DNA from: Acidobacteriota bacterium
GTDB lineage: Bacteria > Acidobacteriota > Holophagae > Holophagales > Holophagaceae
DNA length: 6,780 bases
Assembly: GCA_021778785.1 (NCBI GenBank)
Contig: JAJYBX010000104.1
Coordinates: 1-6,780, forward strand
Reading direction: 5' to 3'
In this document: piece after piece, positions 1 to 6,038 of the stretch
Numbering within the stretch: the stretch's first letter is position 1
Layout: every line of letters begins with the position of its first letter
Notes under the pieces: generated by a model
What the model was told of the DNA's origin: nothing
The model's database searches: none
Seen by the model: the letters and a program-made list of their open reading frames with translations, nothing else
Translations under genes and position numbers: made by a program

Positions 1-2
1 CG

Positions 3-1112
3 GCGGCGCTGGCCGCCCTGCCGGGCGTGGGGCAGAAGACCGCGAACGTGGTGCTGGCCAACGCCTTCGGCGTGCCGGCCCTGGCCGTGGACACGCACAT
101 CTTCCGCGTGGCCCGCCGCCTGGGCCTCTCGAAGGCCCCGACGCCCGAGAAGGTGGAGGCCGACCTCTGCCGGAGCTTCCCCCGGGAGGACTGGATCGAG
201 CTGCACCACCAGCTCATCTTCCACGGGCGACGCACCTGCGACGCCCGCCGCCCCGACTGCGCCGTCTGCCCCCTCCTGGACCTCTGCCCCACGGGCCTCG
301 GGAAGCTCGTGGATCCGCATTCGGGCGTCCGCTTCCAGGCGCCGGACCCGGGACCCGCCGTGGCCCCCACGCCCCGGGCCCCCGTGGCTTCCGGCCCGCA
401 ACGCATCGTCAGCCTGGTGCCCTCGGTGACGGAGCTCCTCGTGCAGTGGGGCCTGGCGGCGCGGCTGGTGGGGCGCACCCGCTACTGCATCGAGCCGAAG
501 TGGATCCGGAACACGGTGCCCATGGTGGGCGGCACCAAGGATCCGGACCTGGACCGCATCCGCGACCTGGCGCCGGACCTGGTGATCCTGGAGAAGGACG
601 AGAACCCGAAAGCCGCCGCGGAAGCCCTCACCGCCCTGGGCATCCCCTGGCTGGCCCTGGAGGTGCGCACCCTTAAAGGCGCCGCCGCCGAGCTGCGGCG
701 CCTGGGCGCGGCCCTGGGCGCGACGGAGGCGGGCGAGGCCCGGGCCGCGGCCCTGGAGGCCCGATTGAAGGGTCGCCGGCGGAAGGGTCCGCGGACCCTC
801 GCCCTCATCTGGAAGGATCCCTGGATGAGCGCCGGACCCGACACCTACCTGGGCGACCTGCTTCGCTGCGCGGGGCTCACGCCCCTCGGACCCATGGGCT
901 ACCCGGCCCTGGACGAGGTCGCGCTCGAACGGTTGGCCCCCGAGGTGATCCTCCTGCCCACGGAGCCCTACCGCTTCAACCGCCGCCATGCCGCTGAACT
1001 CCAGCGCCGCTTTCCGGACGCCGCGGTGCACCTCCTGGATGGCCAGGCCCTCACCTGGTACCTGAGCCGCACGGAGGAGGGGCTGGACCTGCTGGAGGGG
1101 CTCCGGCCCTAG
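3..1112 (+). CDS. nth: Endonuclease III fused to a cobalamin-type helical-backbone metal receptor domain (5' end cut by window)
   Basis: The reading frame is open from the window edge, so the N-terminus is missing; 369 residues are visible. Residues 6-16 are the endonuclease III helix-hairpin-helix (LPGVGQKTANV) with the catalytic Lys12. VDTHIFRV follows with the catalytic Asp30 (bases 90-92). The [4Fe-4S] loop C-x6-C-x2-C-x5-C is intact (bases 237-287). This part should be a cytoplasmic DNA glycosylase/AP lyase acting on oxidised pyrimidines. After a Pro/Ala-rich linker (about bases 310-398) the same frame enters a second domain (bases 399-1109). It begins QRIVSLVPSVTELL and carries GRTRYC, VGGTKDPDL, APDLVI and WKDPWMSAG, typical of BtuF-like periplasmic-binding-protein folds (COG0614 type), including the variants without a signal peptide. 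No frameshift, stop or ribosome site is visible at the junction. Fusion to Nth is unusual. Placed behind Nth, the receptor domain should be cytosolic, and its ligand is unproven. Confidence 0.9.
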   Translation, partial: AALAALPGVGQKTANVVLANAFGVPALAVDTHIFRVARRLGLSKAPTPEKVEADLCRSFPREDWIELHHQLIFHGRRTCDARRPDCAVCPLLDLCPTGLGKLVDPHSGVRFQAPDPGPAVAPTPRAPVASGPQRIVSLVPSVTELLVQWGLAARLVGRTRYCIEPKWIRNTVPMVGGTKDPDLDRIRDLAPDLVILEKDENPKAAAEALTALGIPWLALEVRTLKGAAAELRRLGAALGATEAGEARAAALEARLKGRRRKGPRTLALIWKDPWMSAGPDTYLGDLLRCAGLTPLGPMGYPALDEVALERLAPEVILLPTEPYRFNRRHAAELQRRFPDAAVHLLDGQALTWYLSRTEEGLDLLEGLRP

Positions 1113-1981
1113 CGGGGCTTGAGGATGAACCGGAAGGTCATGTCGAAGGTGGCGTTCACTTTCCGCCCCCGGAAGATGCCCTTCCCGAACCGCCAGTGCT
1201 TGACCGCCCGCATGGTCACGGGGCACAGCTGGGGCGGCCCCTCCAGCAGCTCGGTCTTGATGGGCACGCCGTGCTCGTCGATGGTCACCCGCACCACCAC
1301 GTCCCCCTGGATGTTGCTCCAGGCCGCGAGGAGGGGGTACACCGGGATCTCCTCGTGGACCACATCCAGATCCGCCAGGTTCAAATCCTGGTTGAGCCCC
1401 GGAACGGCGCGGAACATGGTGCCCCCGGCCCCGAGGCGGATCCCGCGCCCCGTGCCGCTCCCCTGGCCGGCCGCGAGTCCGGTCCCCCCCACCGCCACCG
1501 GCAGGCGGACGTCCGCGAGGGCCTGCGATTCCCGGGGAAGGGTGGTGGGGATCTCCTGCACGTCCTCCACCTGGAGGTCCGCGAGCCGTGCCGGGTCCAG
1601 GGTGACCAGCGACGGATCGATGGTGCCCGTCCCCTCCGGGGCCGTCCGCGGGGACGCGCCGTCCGCACGGGCGGAACCCGGGGCGAGGGAGGGGGGCTCC
1701 GACGTCGGTTCGAGCACCAGGGTCACCTCCTCCCTCGCGGTGACCTGGCGTGCCTCCTGGACCCTGGCCACCCGCCAACGGCCCCAGGCCAGGGCCGACA
1801 GCACCATGGCCGCATAGACATTGAGCGTGATGAGGACGCTCAGTCCCTTCCGGCGAGGAGGCGCCGCATGGAAGATGGCGCCGGGCTGCAGGGTGGGCGG
1901 CAGATCGTCTCCGCCCGCCCCGCCGCCAGCCTGGACGTCCCTCCGGACGGGGGGGATGGAACCGGGATCGGAAAACGGCAC
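1109..1981 (-). CDS. TonB-family energy transducer
   Basis: A 290-residue protein with TonB architecture. It has a cytoplasmic N-terminus of about 45 residues and one membrane helix at about residues 47-66 (LSVLITLNVYAAMVLSALAW). A Pro/Gly-rich periplasmic spacer follows. The C-terminal TonB domain (about residues 210-288) shows YPLLAAW, IQGDVVVRVTIDEHG and the AVKHWRFGKG motif. TonB proteins transmit proton-motive force from ExbB/ExbD to outer-membrane receptors for cobalamin, iron chelates and similar ligands. No exbB/exbD or receptor gene is visible here. I chose the GTG start at 1981 because AGGA lies 8 nt upstream. The frame stays open to a GTG at 2122, but that would add 47 Pro-rich residues unlike a TonB N-terminus, and its GGAG abuts the start codon. 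The stop shares CTAG with the convergent nth-fusion stop. A more distant TonB-C protein (AgmX/GltJ-like) is the main alternative. Confidence 0.85.
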   Translation of the reverse strand: MPFSDPGSIPPVRRDVQAGGGAGGDDLPPTLQPGAIFHAAPPRRKGLSVLITLNVYAAMVLSALAWGRWRVARVQEARQVTAREEVTLVLEPTSEPPSLAPGSARADGASPRTAPEGTGTIDPSLVTLDPARLADLQVEDVQEIPTTLPRESQALADVRLPVAVGGTGLAAGQGSGTGRGIRLGAGGTMFRAVPGLNQDLNLADLDVVHEEIPVYPLLAAWSNIQGDVVVRVTIDEHGVPIKTELLEGPPQLCPVTMRAVKHWRFGKGIFRGRKVNATFDMTFRFILKPR

Positions 1982-2165
1982 GACGCTTGTCCTGGATGGG
2001 GGTGGCTGCGACGGGGGACACGCGGGCAAGCCCCCGACCCAACCCCACGGGGGGAGTGTTGTAAAAGCAAAGGGTTGCCGCGTTGGAACAAAGGTCTGAT
2101 TCAAACGATAGCGCTTCCCCACCTCCGGGGCTAGATTGAGCCCAACCTTCAGGGGGAATCCGGAG
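1982..2165. other. Divergent intergenic region between the TonB and CxxS redoxin genes
   Basis: These 184 bases separate the two divergently transcribed genes and should hold both promoters. On the + strand TTGGAA (2083-2088) with GATAGC (2107-2112) or TAGATT (2132-2137) are possible -35/-10 elements, none convincing. On the minus strand TACAAC, within the TTGTAA context near 2060, is a weak -10. The local composition is lower in GC around 2055-2110 than in the flanking genes, as expected for a promoter region. I see no operator-like palindrome. Confidence 0.4.
1990..1993 (-). promoter_or_regulatory. Ribosome binding site deciding the GTG start of the TonB gene
   Basis: On the minus strand AGGA is followed by an 8-nt spacer (CAAGCGTC) and then GTG at 1981-1979. 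No ATG lies in frame between here and the membrane helix, and the upstream GTG at 2122 has no usable spacing. This supports the shorter protein. Confidence 0.5.
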
Positions 2166-2966
2166 ATGGAACGCCGAATGCTGAGCCGAAGTGCGCTGTT
2201 CGCCGCCGCCTGCGTGGCGGCCTGCGCCCAGGGGGTCTACAAGAACGCCAATTCCCCGAAGGACGGGGTCTGCCCGCTGGTGCAGGCCGACAAATCCGAC
2301 CTCAACTTCGGCACCGCCTTCGCCCATCCCTTCGTGGAGCGCAGCGACAACCCCTCGAACGGGACGAGTGTCGATTCCACAGCGGGGCTGAAGGGGGCCG
2401 ATTCGGTCGGGAAGGCCTACTACCAGCAGGGGGACTACAACTTCCCCCTGGGCCAGCGCAGGGACGTGTCCCCGTTCACCGCGTACGACGCCAAGGCCCT
2501 GGGAACCTCCGTGGCCAGCCTGAAGGGGAAGGTCGTCCTCGTGGGCCTCTGGAGCACCCGGTGCGATCCTTCCGCCCGGATGCTGCTTGAGATGGCCCAG
2601 CTCTATCCCAAGGGCCCCCAGTACGGCTTCCAGATCCTGGCCGTGAACTTCGACCTGAACCAGCAGGATGGCGGGGATGAGGGCGGCATCGAGGGCGGCT
2701 GGCGCGCCATCAACAAGTTCATGATCAAGAACCGCTCGTTCTTCGAGGCCAGCCACATGCCCGTCTACACCCCGGGGCTCGGCAAGGAGGGCGCCTCGAA
2801 TTTCATGCCGACCGTCCAGTCCCTGCCCGCCCTGTTCGTGATCGACCGCCAGGGGCACCTGGCCTCCATCCACATCGGCTACAAGGACGGCTTCGTGGGC
2901 GAGGCCCTGAAGCACACCCTGCTCGAGAAGGCCCAGCCCGCGGCCCCTCCGGCGCCTGTGAAATAG
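2166..2966 (+). CDS. Exported thioredoxin-fold (redoxin/TlpA-like) protein with CxxS active site, paralogue 1
   Basis: A 266-residue protein. The N-terminus is a signal peptide ending ...CVAACA before QGVYKNAN. The downstream paralogue also has CA-QGV at this point, which favours signal peptidase I cleavage, although VAAC could serve as a lipobox. Residues of about 105-255 form a redoxin domain: GTSVASLKGKVVLVGLW, active site RC133-D-P-S136, AVNFD, and the cis-Pro loop SLP221ALFVIDRQG. The second cysteine of the usual CxxC is serine, so the protein cannot cycle as an ordinary dithiol reductase. The mature form has exactly one other cysteine, C36 in VCPLV, conserved in the paralogue. The start ATG at 2166 has AGGGGG 9 nt upstream; ATG 2178 is also possible, and the TTG at 2136 is unlikely. 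It probably acts in the periplasm. The substrate is unknown. A peroxiredoxin-like or isomerase-like role is possible but not shown. Confidence 0.85.
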   Translation: MERRMLSRSALFAAACVAACAQGVYKNANSPKDGVCPLVQADKSDLNFGTAFAHPFVERSDNPSNGTSVDSTAGLKGADSVGKAYYQQGDYNFPLGQRRDVSPFTAYDAKALGTSVASLKGKVVLVGLWSTRCDPSARMLLEMAQLYPKGPQYGFQILAVNFDLNQQDGGDEGGIEGGWRAINKFMIKNRSFFEASHMPVYTPGLGKEGASNFMPTVQSLPALFVIDRQGHLASIHIGYKDGFVGEALKHTLLEKAQPAAPPAPVK

Positions 2967-3043
2967 AGCCCCCGGGTCCCGGAAAGGGTGGACCTTCCGA
3001 AAAGGCTTCCCGTATCCTGGAGCTCCTTCCCCAAGAGGCATCC

Positions 3044-3820
3044 ATGCGGCGATCCGCCCTCCTCCCCCTGCTCGCGCTGGCCACCGGCTCCCTCTGTGCC
3101 CAGGGCGTCTTCACGAACGCGAACAAGCCCGGCGCGGCCACCTGCCCGCGGCTGATGAGGGACAAGACCGCCCTGGAATACAGCAGCCAGTACGGCGTCA
3201 ACAGCGCCAATGCCTCGGCCGTGCTCTACCACCAGGAAGGCGAGCAGTTCTTCCCCCAGGGCCAGCGCAAGGATGTCTCCGCCTTCGCCGCCTACGACGA
3301 GAAGGCCCACGGCACCTCGCTCGCCAGCCTGAAGGGCAAGGTGGTCCTGGTGGGCCTGTGGAGCGTCCACTGCGACCCCTCGGCCAAGATGCTCATGGAG
3401 TTCGCCAGCCTCTACCCCAAGCGGGCCCAGTACGGCTTCGACATCCTGGCCGTGAACTTCGACGAGAACCAGCAGGACGGCGGCGGCATCGAGGGCGGCT
3501 GGCGCGCCATCAACAAGTTCATGATCAAGAACCGCTCGTTCTTCGAGACCAGCCACATGCCCATCTACACCCCGGGCCTGGGCAAGGAGGGGCCCTCCAA
3601 CTTCATGGACATGGTCTGGTCCGTGCCCGTCCTCTTCGTGGTGGACCGGGAAGGCAAGCTGGCCCAGGTCCACATCGGCTACAAGGACGGCTTCGTGGGC
3701 GACTCGCTGAAGCGGGCCCTGGTGGAGCGGCCCCAGCCCACCTCCCCGCAGCCGGCCCCGAAGCCGGTCCCCCATCCCGCCCCGGTGTCCGCGGCGGCCC
3801 CCGGTGGATCGGGCCAGTGA
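3044..3820 (+). CDS. Exported thioredoxin-fold (redoxin/TlpA-like) protein with CxxS active site, paralogue 2
   Basis: A 258-residue tandem paralogue of the gene upstream. It starts at ATG 3044 with AAGAGG 5 nt before it. A short signal peptide (MRRSALLPLLALATGSLCA) precedes QGVFTNANKP. The redoxin domain has GTSLASLKGKVVLVGLW, active site HC110-D-P-S113, AVNFDENQQDGG and cis-Pro loop SVP195VLFVVDREG. As in paralogue 1 the resolving cysteine is serine, and a single extra mature cysteine sits near the N-terminus (C34, TCPRL). The region between roughly residues 73 and 235 is mostly identical to paralogue 1. The N-terminal third is shorter and diverged. The C-terminal tail is Pro/Ala-rich (about residues 235-258) and longer than in paralogue 1, probably disordered. 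The 77-nt gap allows co-transcription. The role is unknown; a TlpA/DsbD-linked periplasmic redox function is inferred from fold and neighbours. Confidence 0.85.
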   Translation: MRRSALLPLLALATGSLCAQGVFTNANKPGAATCPRLMRDKTALEYSSQYGVNSANASAVLYHQEGEQFFPQGQRKDVSAFAAYDEKAHGTSLASLKGKVVLVGLWSVHCDPSAKMLMEFASLYPKRAQYGFDILAVNFDENQQDGGGIEGGWRAINKFMIKNRSFFETSHMPIYTPGLGKEGPSNFMDMVWSVPVLFVVDREGKLAQVHIGYKDGFVGDSLKRALVERPQPTSPQPAPKPVPHPAPVSAAAPGGSGQ

Positions 3821-3861
3821 GCCGCTGAATCGCCCCATCCCCTCACCTGTAGAGGTATGCT

Positions 3862-3878
3862 TCCGGGAGCCTCCCGGA
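3862..3878 (+). promoter_or_regulatory. Hairpin overlapping the ribosome binding site of the TlpA-like gene
   Basis: TCCGGGA (3862-3868), loop GCC, TCCCGGA (3872-3878) form a perfect 7-bp, GC-rich stem. The probable Shine-Dalgarno GGAG (3876-3879) lies 5 nt before ATG 3885, and its first three bases are in the 3' arm. The stem could restrict translation initiation or mark mRNA processing between the paralogue pair and the TlpA-like gene. No T-run follows, so it is not a standard terminator. Confidence 0.45.
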
Positions 3879-3884
3879 GTCCCC

Positions 3885-4931
3885 ATGCCCCTCGCCCTGC
3901 CCCTCCTCCTCGCCCTGCCGGCCCTCCAGGCCCCGGCGCCGGCCTCGCCCGCGGCGGATGCCCAGGCGGTGCTTGACGCGGCCCGCGCCAAGGCCCGATC
4001 CGTGATGGAGGCCCGCGCGGCCTTCATGAAGGCGGGCGGCAACAGCAAGGACTTCCACGGCGACTGCGCCAAGGAACTCGCGGACCTGGACGCCCGCCTG
4101 AAGACGGAGACCCGGCCGGAGGTGCGGCAGGCCCTGCTGGTGAGCCGCCTGCTCCACCTGCAGCTGATGCGCGTCACCCCCGATGCCGCCGTGCTGGACC
4201 AGCTCCGCAAGGAGGTGCCCCCCACCTCCTCCGCCTGGAGCCTGGACCCCGGCCTCATCGAGGCCCTGGCCGACGAGAAGGCCCCCGGCTGGGGCCCCTA
4301 CCTCACCGAGGCCCGGACGAAGCACCCCGACCCCGCCGTGCGGCGGACCCTGCTCTTCGAGTACTTCTGGGATCGCCTCGACGCCAAGGACGAGGCCGCC
4401 TGGAAGCCCGCCTACGACACGCTGCAGATGGAGTTCCCCGGCACCCGGGAGGCGAAGCAGGCCGCCGACATCCGCGAAGGCGAGCTGAAGACCGGCCTCG
4501 GCCGGCCCGCCCCCGCCTTCAGCCTCCCGGCCCTGGGCGATCCGAAGACCACGTACACCCTGGCCTCCTTCAAGGGGAAGTACCTGCTCATCGACTTCTG
4601 GGCCACCTGGTGCCCCCCCTGCCGCGCCGAGATGCCCAACCTGCACCAGGCCTGGGCCCGCTTCAAGGGCCGGAACTTCGAGATCCTCTCCCTCTCCTTC
4701 GACCGCAAGGTGGAGCACATCGCCCCCTTCCGGAAGCAGGCCGCCACCCCCATGCCCTGGGATCACGCCTTCGTGGAAGGTGGGTTCAATGCCCCCGTGG
4801 CCCAGGCCTACGGTGTGAAGGGCATTCCCAAGCCCCTCCTCATCAACCCCGAAGGCGTCATCGTGGCCTCCGGCAGCCAGCTCCGCGGCGAGGAGCTGGA
4901 GAAGACCCTGGCGAAGTTCCTGGGGAAGTGA
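3885..4931 (+). CDS. TlpA-family thiol:disulfide reductase with helical N-terminal domain
   Basis: A 348-residue exported protein. The signal peptide is MPLALPLLLALPALQA, with cleavage likely just before PAPASPAAD. Residues of about 25-195 form an Ala/Leu/Glu-rich, mainly helical domain with one cysteine (GDCAKEL) and no family I can name. A classic TlpA/ResA-type domain follows (about residues 205-348): GRPAPAFSLPALGD, LASFKGKYLLIDFWATW, active site C243-P-P-C246, ILSLSFD, and cis-Pro GIP315KPLLINPEG. Such proteins reduce periplasmic disulfides, for example in cytochrome c maturation or copper-site assembly, with electrons from DsbD/CcdA. A partial DsbD gene lies downstream on the opposite strand. 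I chose ATG 3885 for its signal peptide and GGAG at 5-nt spacing; the open frame back to 3804 would overlap the previous gene. The long N-terminal extension resembles those of Bacteroidetes-style TlpA proteins in layout, not clearly in sequence. Confidence 0.87.
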   Translation: MPLALPLLLALPALQAPAPASPAADAQAVLDAARAKARSVMEARAAFMKAGGNSKDFHGDCAKELADLDARLKTETRPEVRQALLVSRLLHLQLMRVTPDAAVLDQLRKEVPPTSSAWSLDPGLIEALADEKAPGWGPYLTEARTKHPDPAVRRTLLFEYFWDRLDAKDEAAWKPAYDTLQMEFPGTREAKQAADIREGELKTGLGRPAPAFSLPALGDPKTTYTLASFKGKYLLIDFWATWCPPCRAEMPNLHQAWARFKGRNFEILSLSFDRKVEHIAPFRKQAATPMPWDHAFVEGGFNAPVAQAYGVKGIPKPLLINPEGVIVASGSQLRGEELEKTLAKFLGK

Positions 4932-5024
4932 AATGGCAGCACGGGCACAATTAATAAAGTCAAGAGCTTAGATTTAAATATTGCTAGTAACAAGGTAAAA
5001 CTACACTTTCATTTTTAAAGAAAG

Positions 5025-5052
5025 TTGTTTATCGGTTGAGCCCTACTCTAAC
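5025..5052 (+). promoter_or_regulatory. Possible sigma-70-like promoter of the HpaA-like gene
   Basis: TTGTTT and TCTAAC are separated by 16 nt, with the -10 element matching the consensus at four of six positions. The site lies in the most AT-rich part of the leader, about 110 nt before the start codon. In AT-rich DNA such matches arise easily by chance. Confidence 0.25.
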
Positions 5053-5147
5053 TTGAGTGCACATTGTGCTCAAAATGACAGTGATCACAATGATCTCACA
5101 CACAATTGACCCATAGGGTGGGTATGTGTGGGAATGAGTCTTCTGCC

Positions 5148-5155
5148 AAAGGAGG
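5148..5155 (+). promoter_or_regulatory. Strong Shine-Dalgarno deciding the start of the HpaA-like gene
   Basis: AAAGGAGG lies 4 nt before ATG 5160 and is the closest match to the anti-Shine-Dalgarno in the window. It favours ATG 5160 over the in-frame ATG at 5124 and TTG at 5106, which would place extra polar residues before the signal peptide. Confidence 0.7.
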
Positions 5156-5159
5156 CTCC

Positions 5160-6014
5160 ATGTTCCGTCCGAATCACAAGTTTGCCCTATTCACGGGCCT
5201 TTCCGTCTTGGTAGGCGGATTCGCCTGCACACCACCGCAGCCAGAAGTGCAGCGCCCGACTGTCGCCGCCTACACCCCGAAATACCAATTCGAGGTTCCC
5301 AAGACTGAAGCACCAGGGTCTGCGAAAACCACCATCGCAGTGGTTACCTACCAAGCGAACAGTGCCGACAATGTCTCCAACGAATTCAACAGTCGATTCG
5401 TCAAGGATCTACAGAATGTTCTTGTGGCTCGTGGTTACGGCGTAAAGGGTCCTTTTACCAGCAGAGATGAACTTACATTTTCCGATAAAAAGGGGAGCGA
5501 TTTCATTCTCACATATGGGATTTCCTTCACCAACTCGTATGCAGACGTTCAGGTGTCCTCTGAAAAGGCAAAACTCAGCCAGCTTCCAGAAAGGGAAGGC
5601 GAACTCCTCTGGGATGGCACCTATATGAATCTGCCGCTACTTGGCCCCACGAAAAATTACAGCCGTGGAACGGCTAGCTATTATAAAGGCGGATTAAAAA
5701 ATAGCGCCAAAATCAATCTAACCCTTGTGGAATCCATGTCTGGCGAGAAGCTTTGGTCAAAGACAATTGATATTTCTTCAGATCCAGAGCCTTTTGAGAC
5801 GAGCAATCCGCATGCCTTCTTTTATGGGATGACACCTGCCGGAGCTCTTGCCAAAACCACTTTTTATGACACCGGCATGACCAATGCCGCACTCAAAGCT
5901 TCCGACAAGGTCTACAACAACGCCTTCACTGCTATTTGGAAACACCTTGACCCCGAGGAGCTGCGCGAGATCAAAAAGCAAGCAGACGAGATCAAGAGCA
6001 AGAAGGTATTTTAA
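5160..6014 (+). CDS. HpaA-family-like (neuraminyllactose-binding haemagglutinin) lipoprotein
   Basis: A 284-residue protein. Residues 1-22 are a lipoprotein-like signal (FALFTGLSVLVGGFA) and Cys23 is the only cysteine in the protein, so lipidation is likely although GFAC is an imperfect lipobox. From memory of Helicobacter pylori HpaA, several blocks line up in order. DN-x-x-x-EFN-x-RF matches DNIAKEYENKF. RDELTFSDKKG matches KDDLSFAQKKEG. The beta-strand ESMSGEKLWSKTIDIS matches EPMSGESLDSFTMDLS. The C-terminal Lys/Glu-rich helix ends similarly (KQADEIKSKK against KDAKELKGKR). Length is close to HpaA (about 260). HpaA is a surface/flagellar-sheath lipoprotein of Helicobacter linked to adhesion; outside that group the role is unknown. 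Hand-counted lines give about 40-48% GC against about 70% in the neighbours, and codons use more A/T at third positions, so horizontal acquisition is likely. The gene has its own leader and terminator, so it is probably monocistronic. Confidence 0.75.
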   Translation: MFRPNHKFALFTGLSVLVGGFACTPPQPEVQRPTVAAYTPKYQFEVPKTEAPGSAKTTIAVVTYQANSADNVSNEFNSRFVKDLQNVLVARGYGVKGPFTSRDELTFSDKKGSDFILTYGISFTNSYADVQVSSEKAKLSQLPEREGELLWDGTYMNLPLLGPTKNYSRGTASYYKGGLKNSAKINLTLVESMSGEKLWSKTIDISSDPEPFETSNPHAFFYGMTPAGALAKTTFYDTGMTNAALKASDKVYNNAFTAIWKHLDPEELREIKKQADEIKSKKVF

Positions 6015-6038
6015 CCGTAGTTAATCTCAATAAGTATA

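Larger units (their letters stand above)
4932..5159. other. AT-rich intergenic leader upstream of the HpaA-like gene
   Basis: These 228 bases hold no convincing gene. GC drops sharply: the line 4981-5040 counts 18 of 60. An inverted repeat ACTTTC (5005-5010)/GAAAGT (5020-5025) could be a weak terminator or operator. A second element, TTGA (5053-5056), GT bulge, GCAC (5059-5062), ATT loop, GTGC TCAA (5066-5073), makes an 8-bp stem with a bulge. The 8-bp palindrome GTGATCAC (5081-5088) follows, and TGATC recurs 9 nt on (5092). TTGTTT (5025-5030), 16 nt, TCTAAC (5047-5052) is a possible promoter. Confidence 0.5.

Noticed and set aside
384..386. Internal GTG as a separate start for the BtuF-like domain
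   Set aside because: No Shine-Dalgarno-like sequence precedes it, and the frame is continuous with endonuclease III.
1196..2134. Long open frame of 312 codons on the + strand
   Set aside because: It is antisense to the TonB gene, rich in His/Arg/Gly as expected for a GC-rich shadow frame, and shows no domain or ribosome site.
2136..2165. Upstream TTG start for CxxS paralogue 1
   Set aside because: It would put ten extra residues before the signal peptide. ATG 2166 has AGGGGG at suitable spacing.
3804..3884. ATG 3804 as start of the TlpA-like gene
   Set aside because: It would overlap the previous gene and add 27 polar residues in front of a good signal peptide. ATG 3885 has GGAG.
2879..4258. 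459-codon open frame on the minus strand
   Set aside because: It lies opposite three genes with clear thioredoxin-fold or signal-peptide content. Its composition is low-complexity Gly/Arg/Val and no motif is visible.
3843..4766. 307-codon open frame on the minus strand
   Set aside because: It is a shadow of the TlpA-like gene, with a Gly/Leu/Val-rich translation and no recognisable domain.
5081..5101. CRP- or FNR-type operator in GTGATCACAATGATCTCACA
   Set aside because: Half-sites resemble TGTGA/TCACA and TTGAT/ATCAA, but the spacing fits neither consensus.
4932..6038. Insertion sequence or integrated element around the HpaA-like gene
   Set aside because: No transposase, terminal inverted repeat, target-site duplication or tRNA end is visible at the borders. 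The similarity of AATAAAGT and AATAAGT near the two ends is too short to count.
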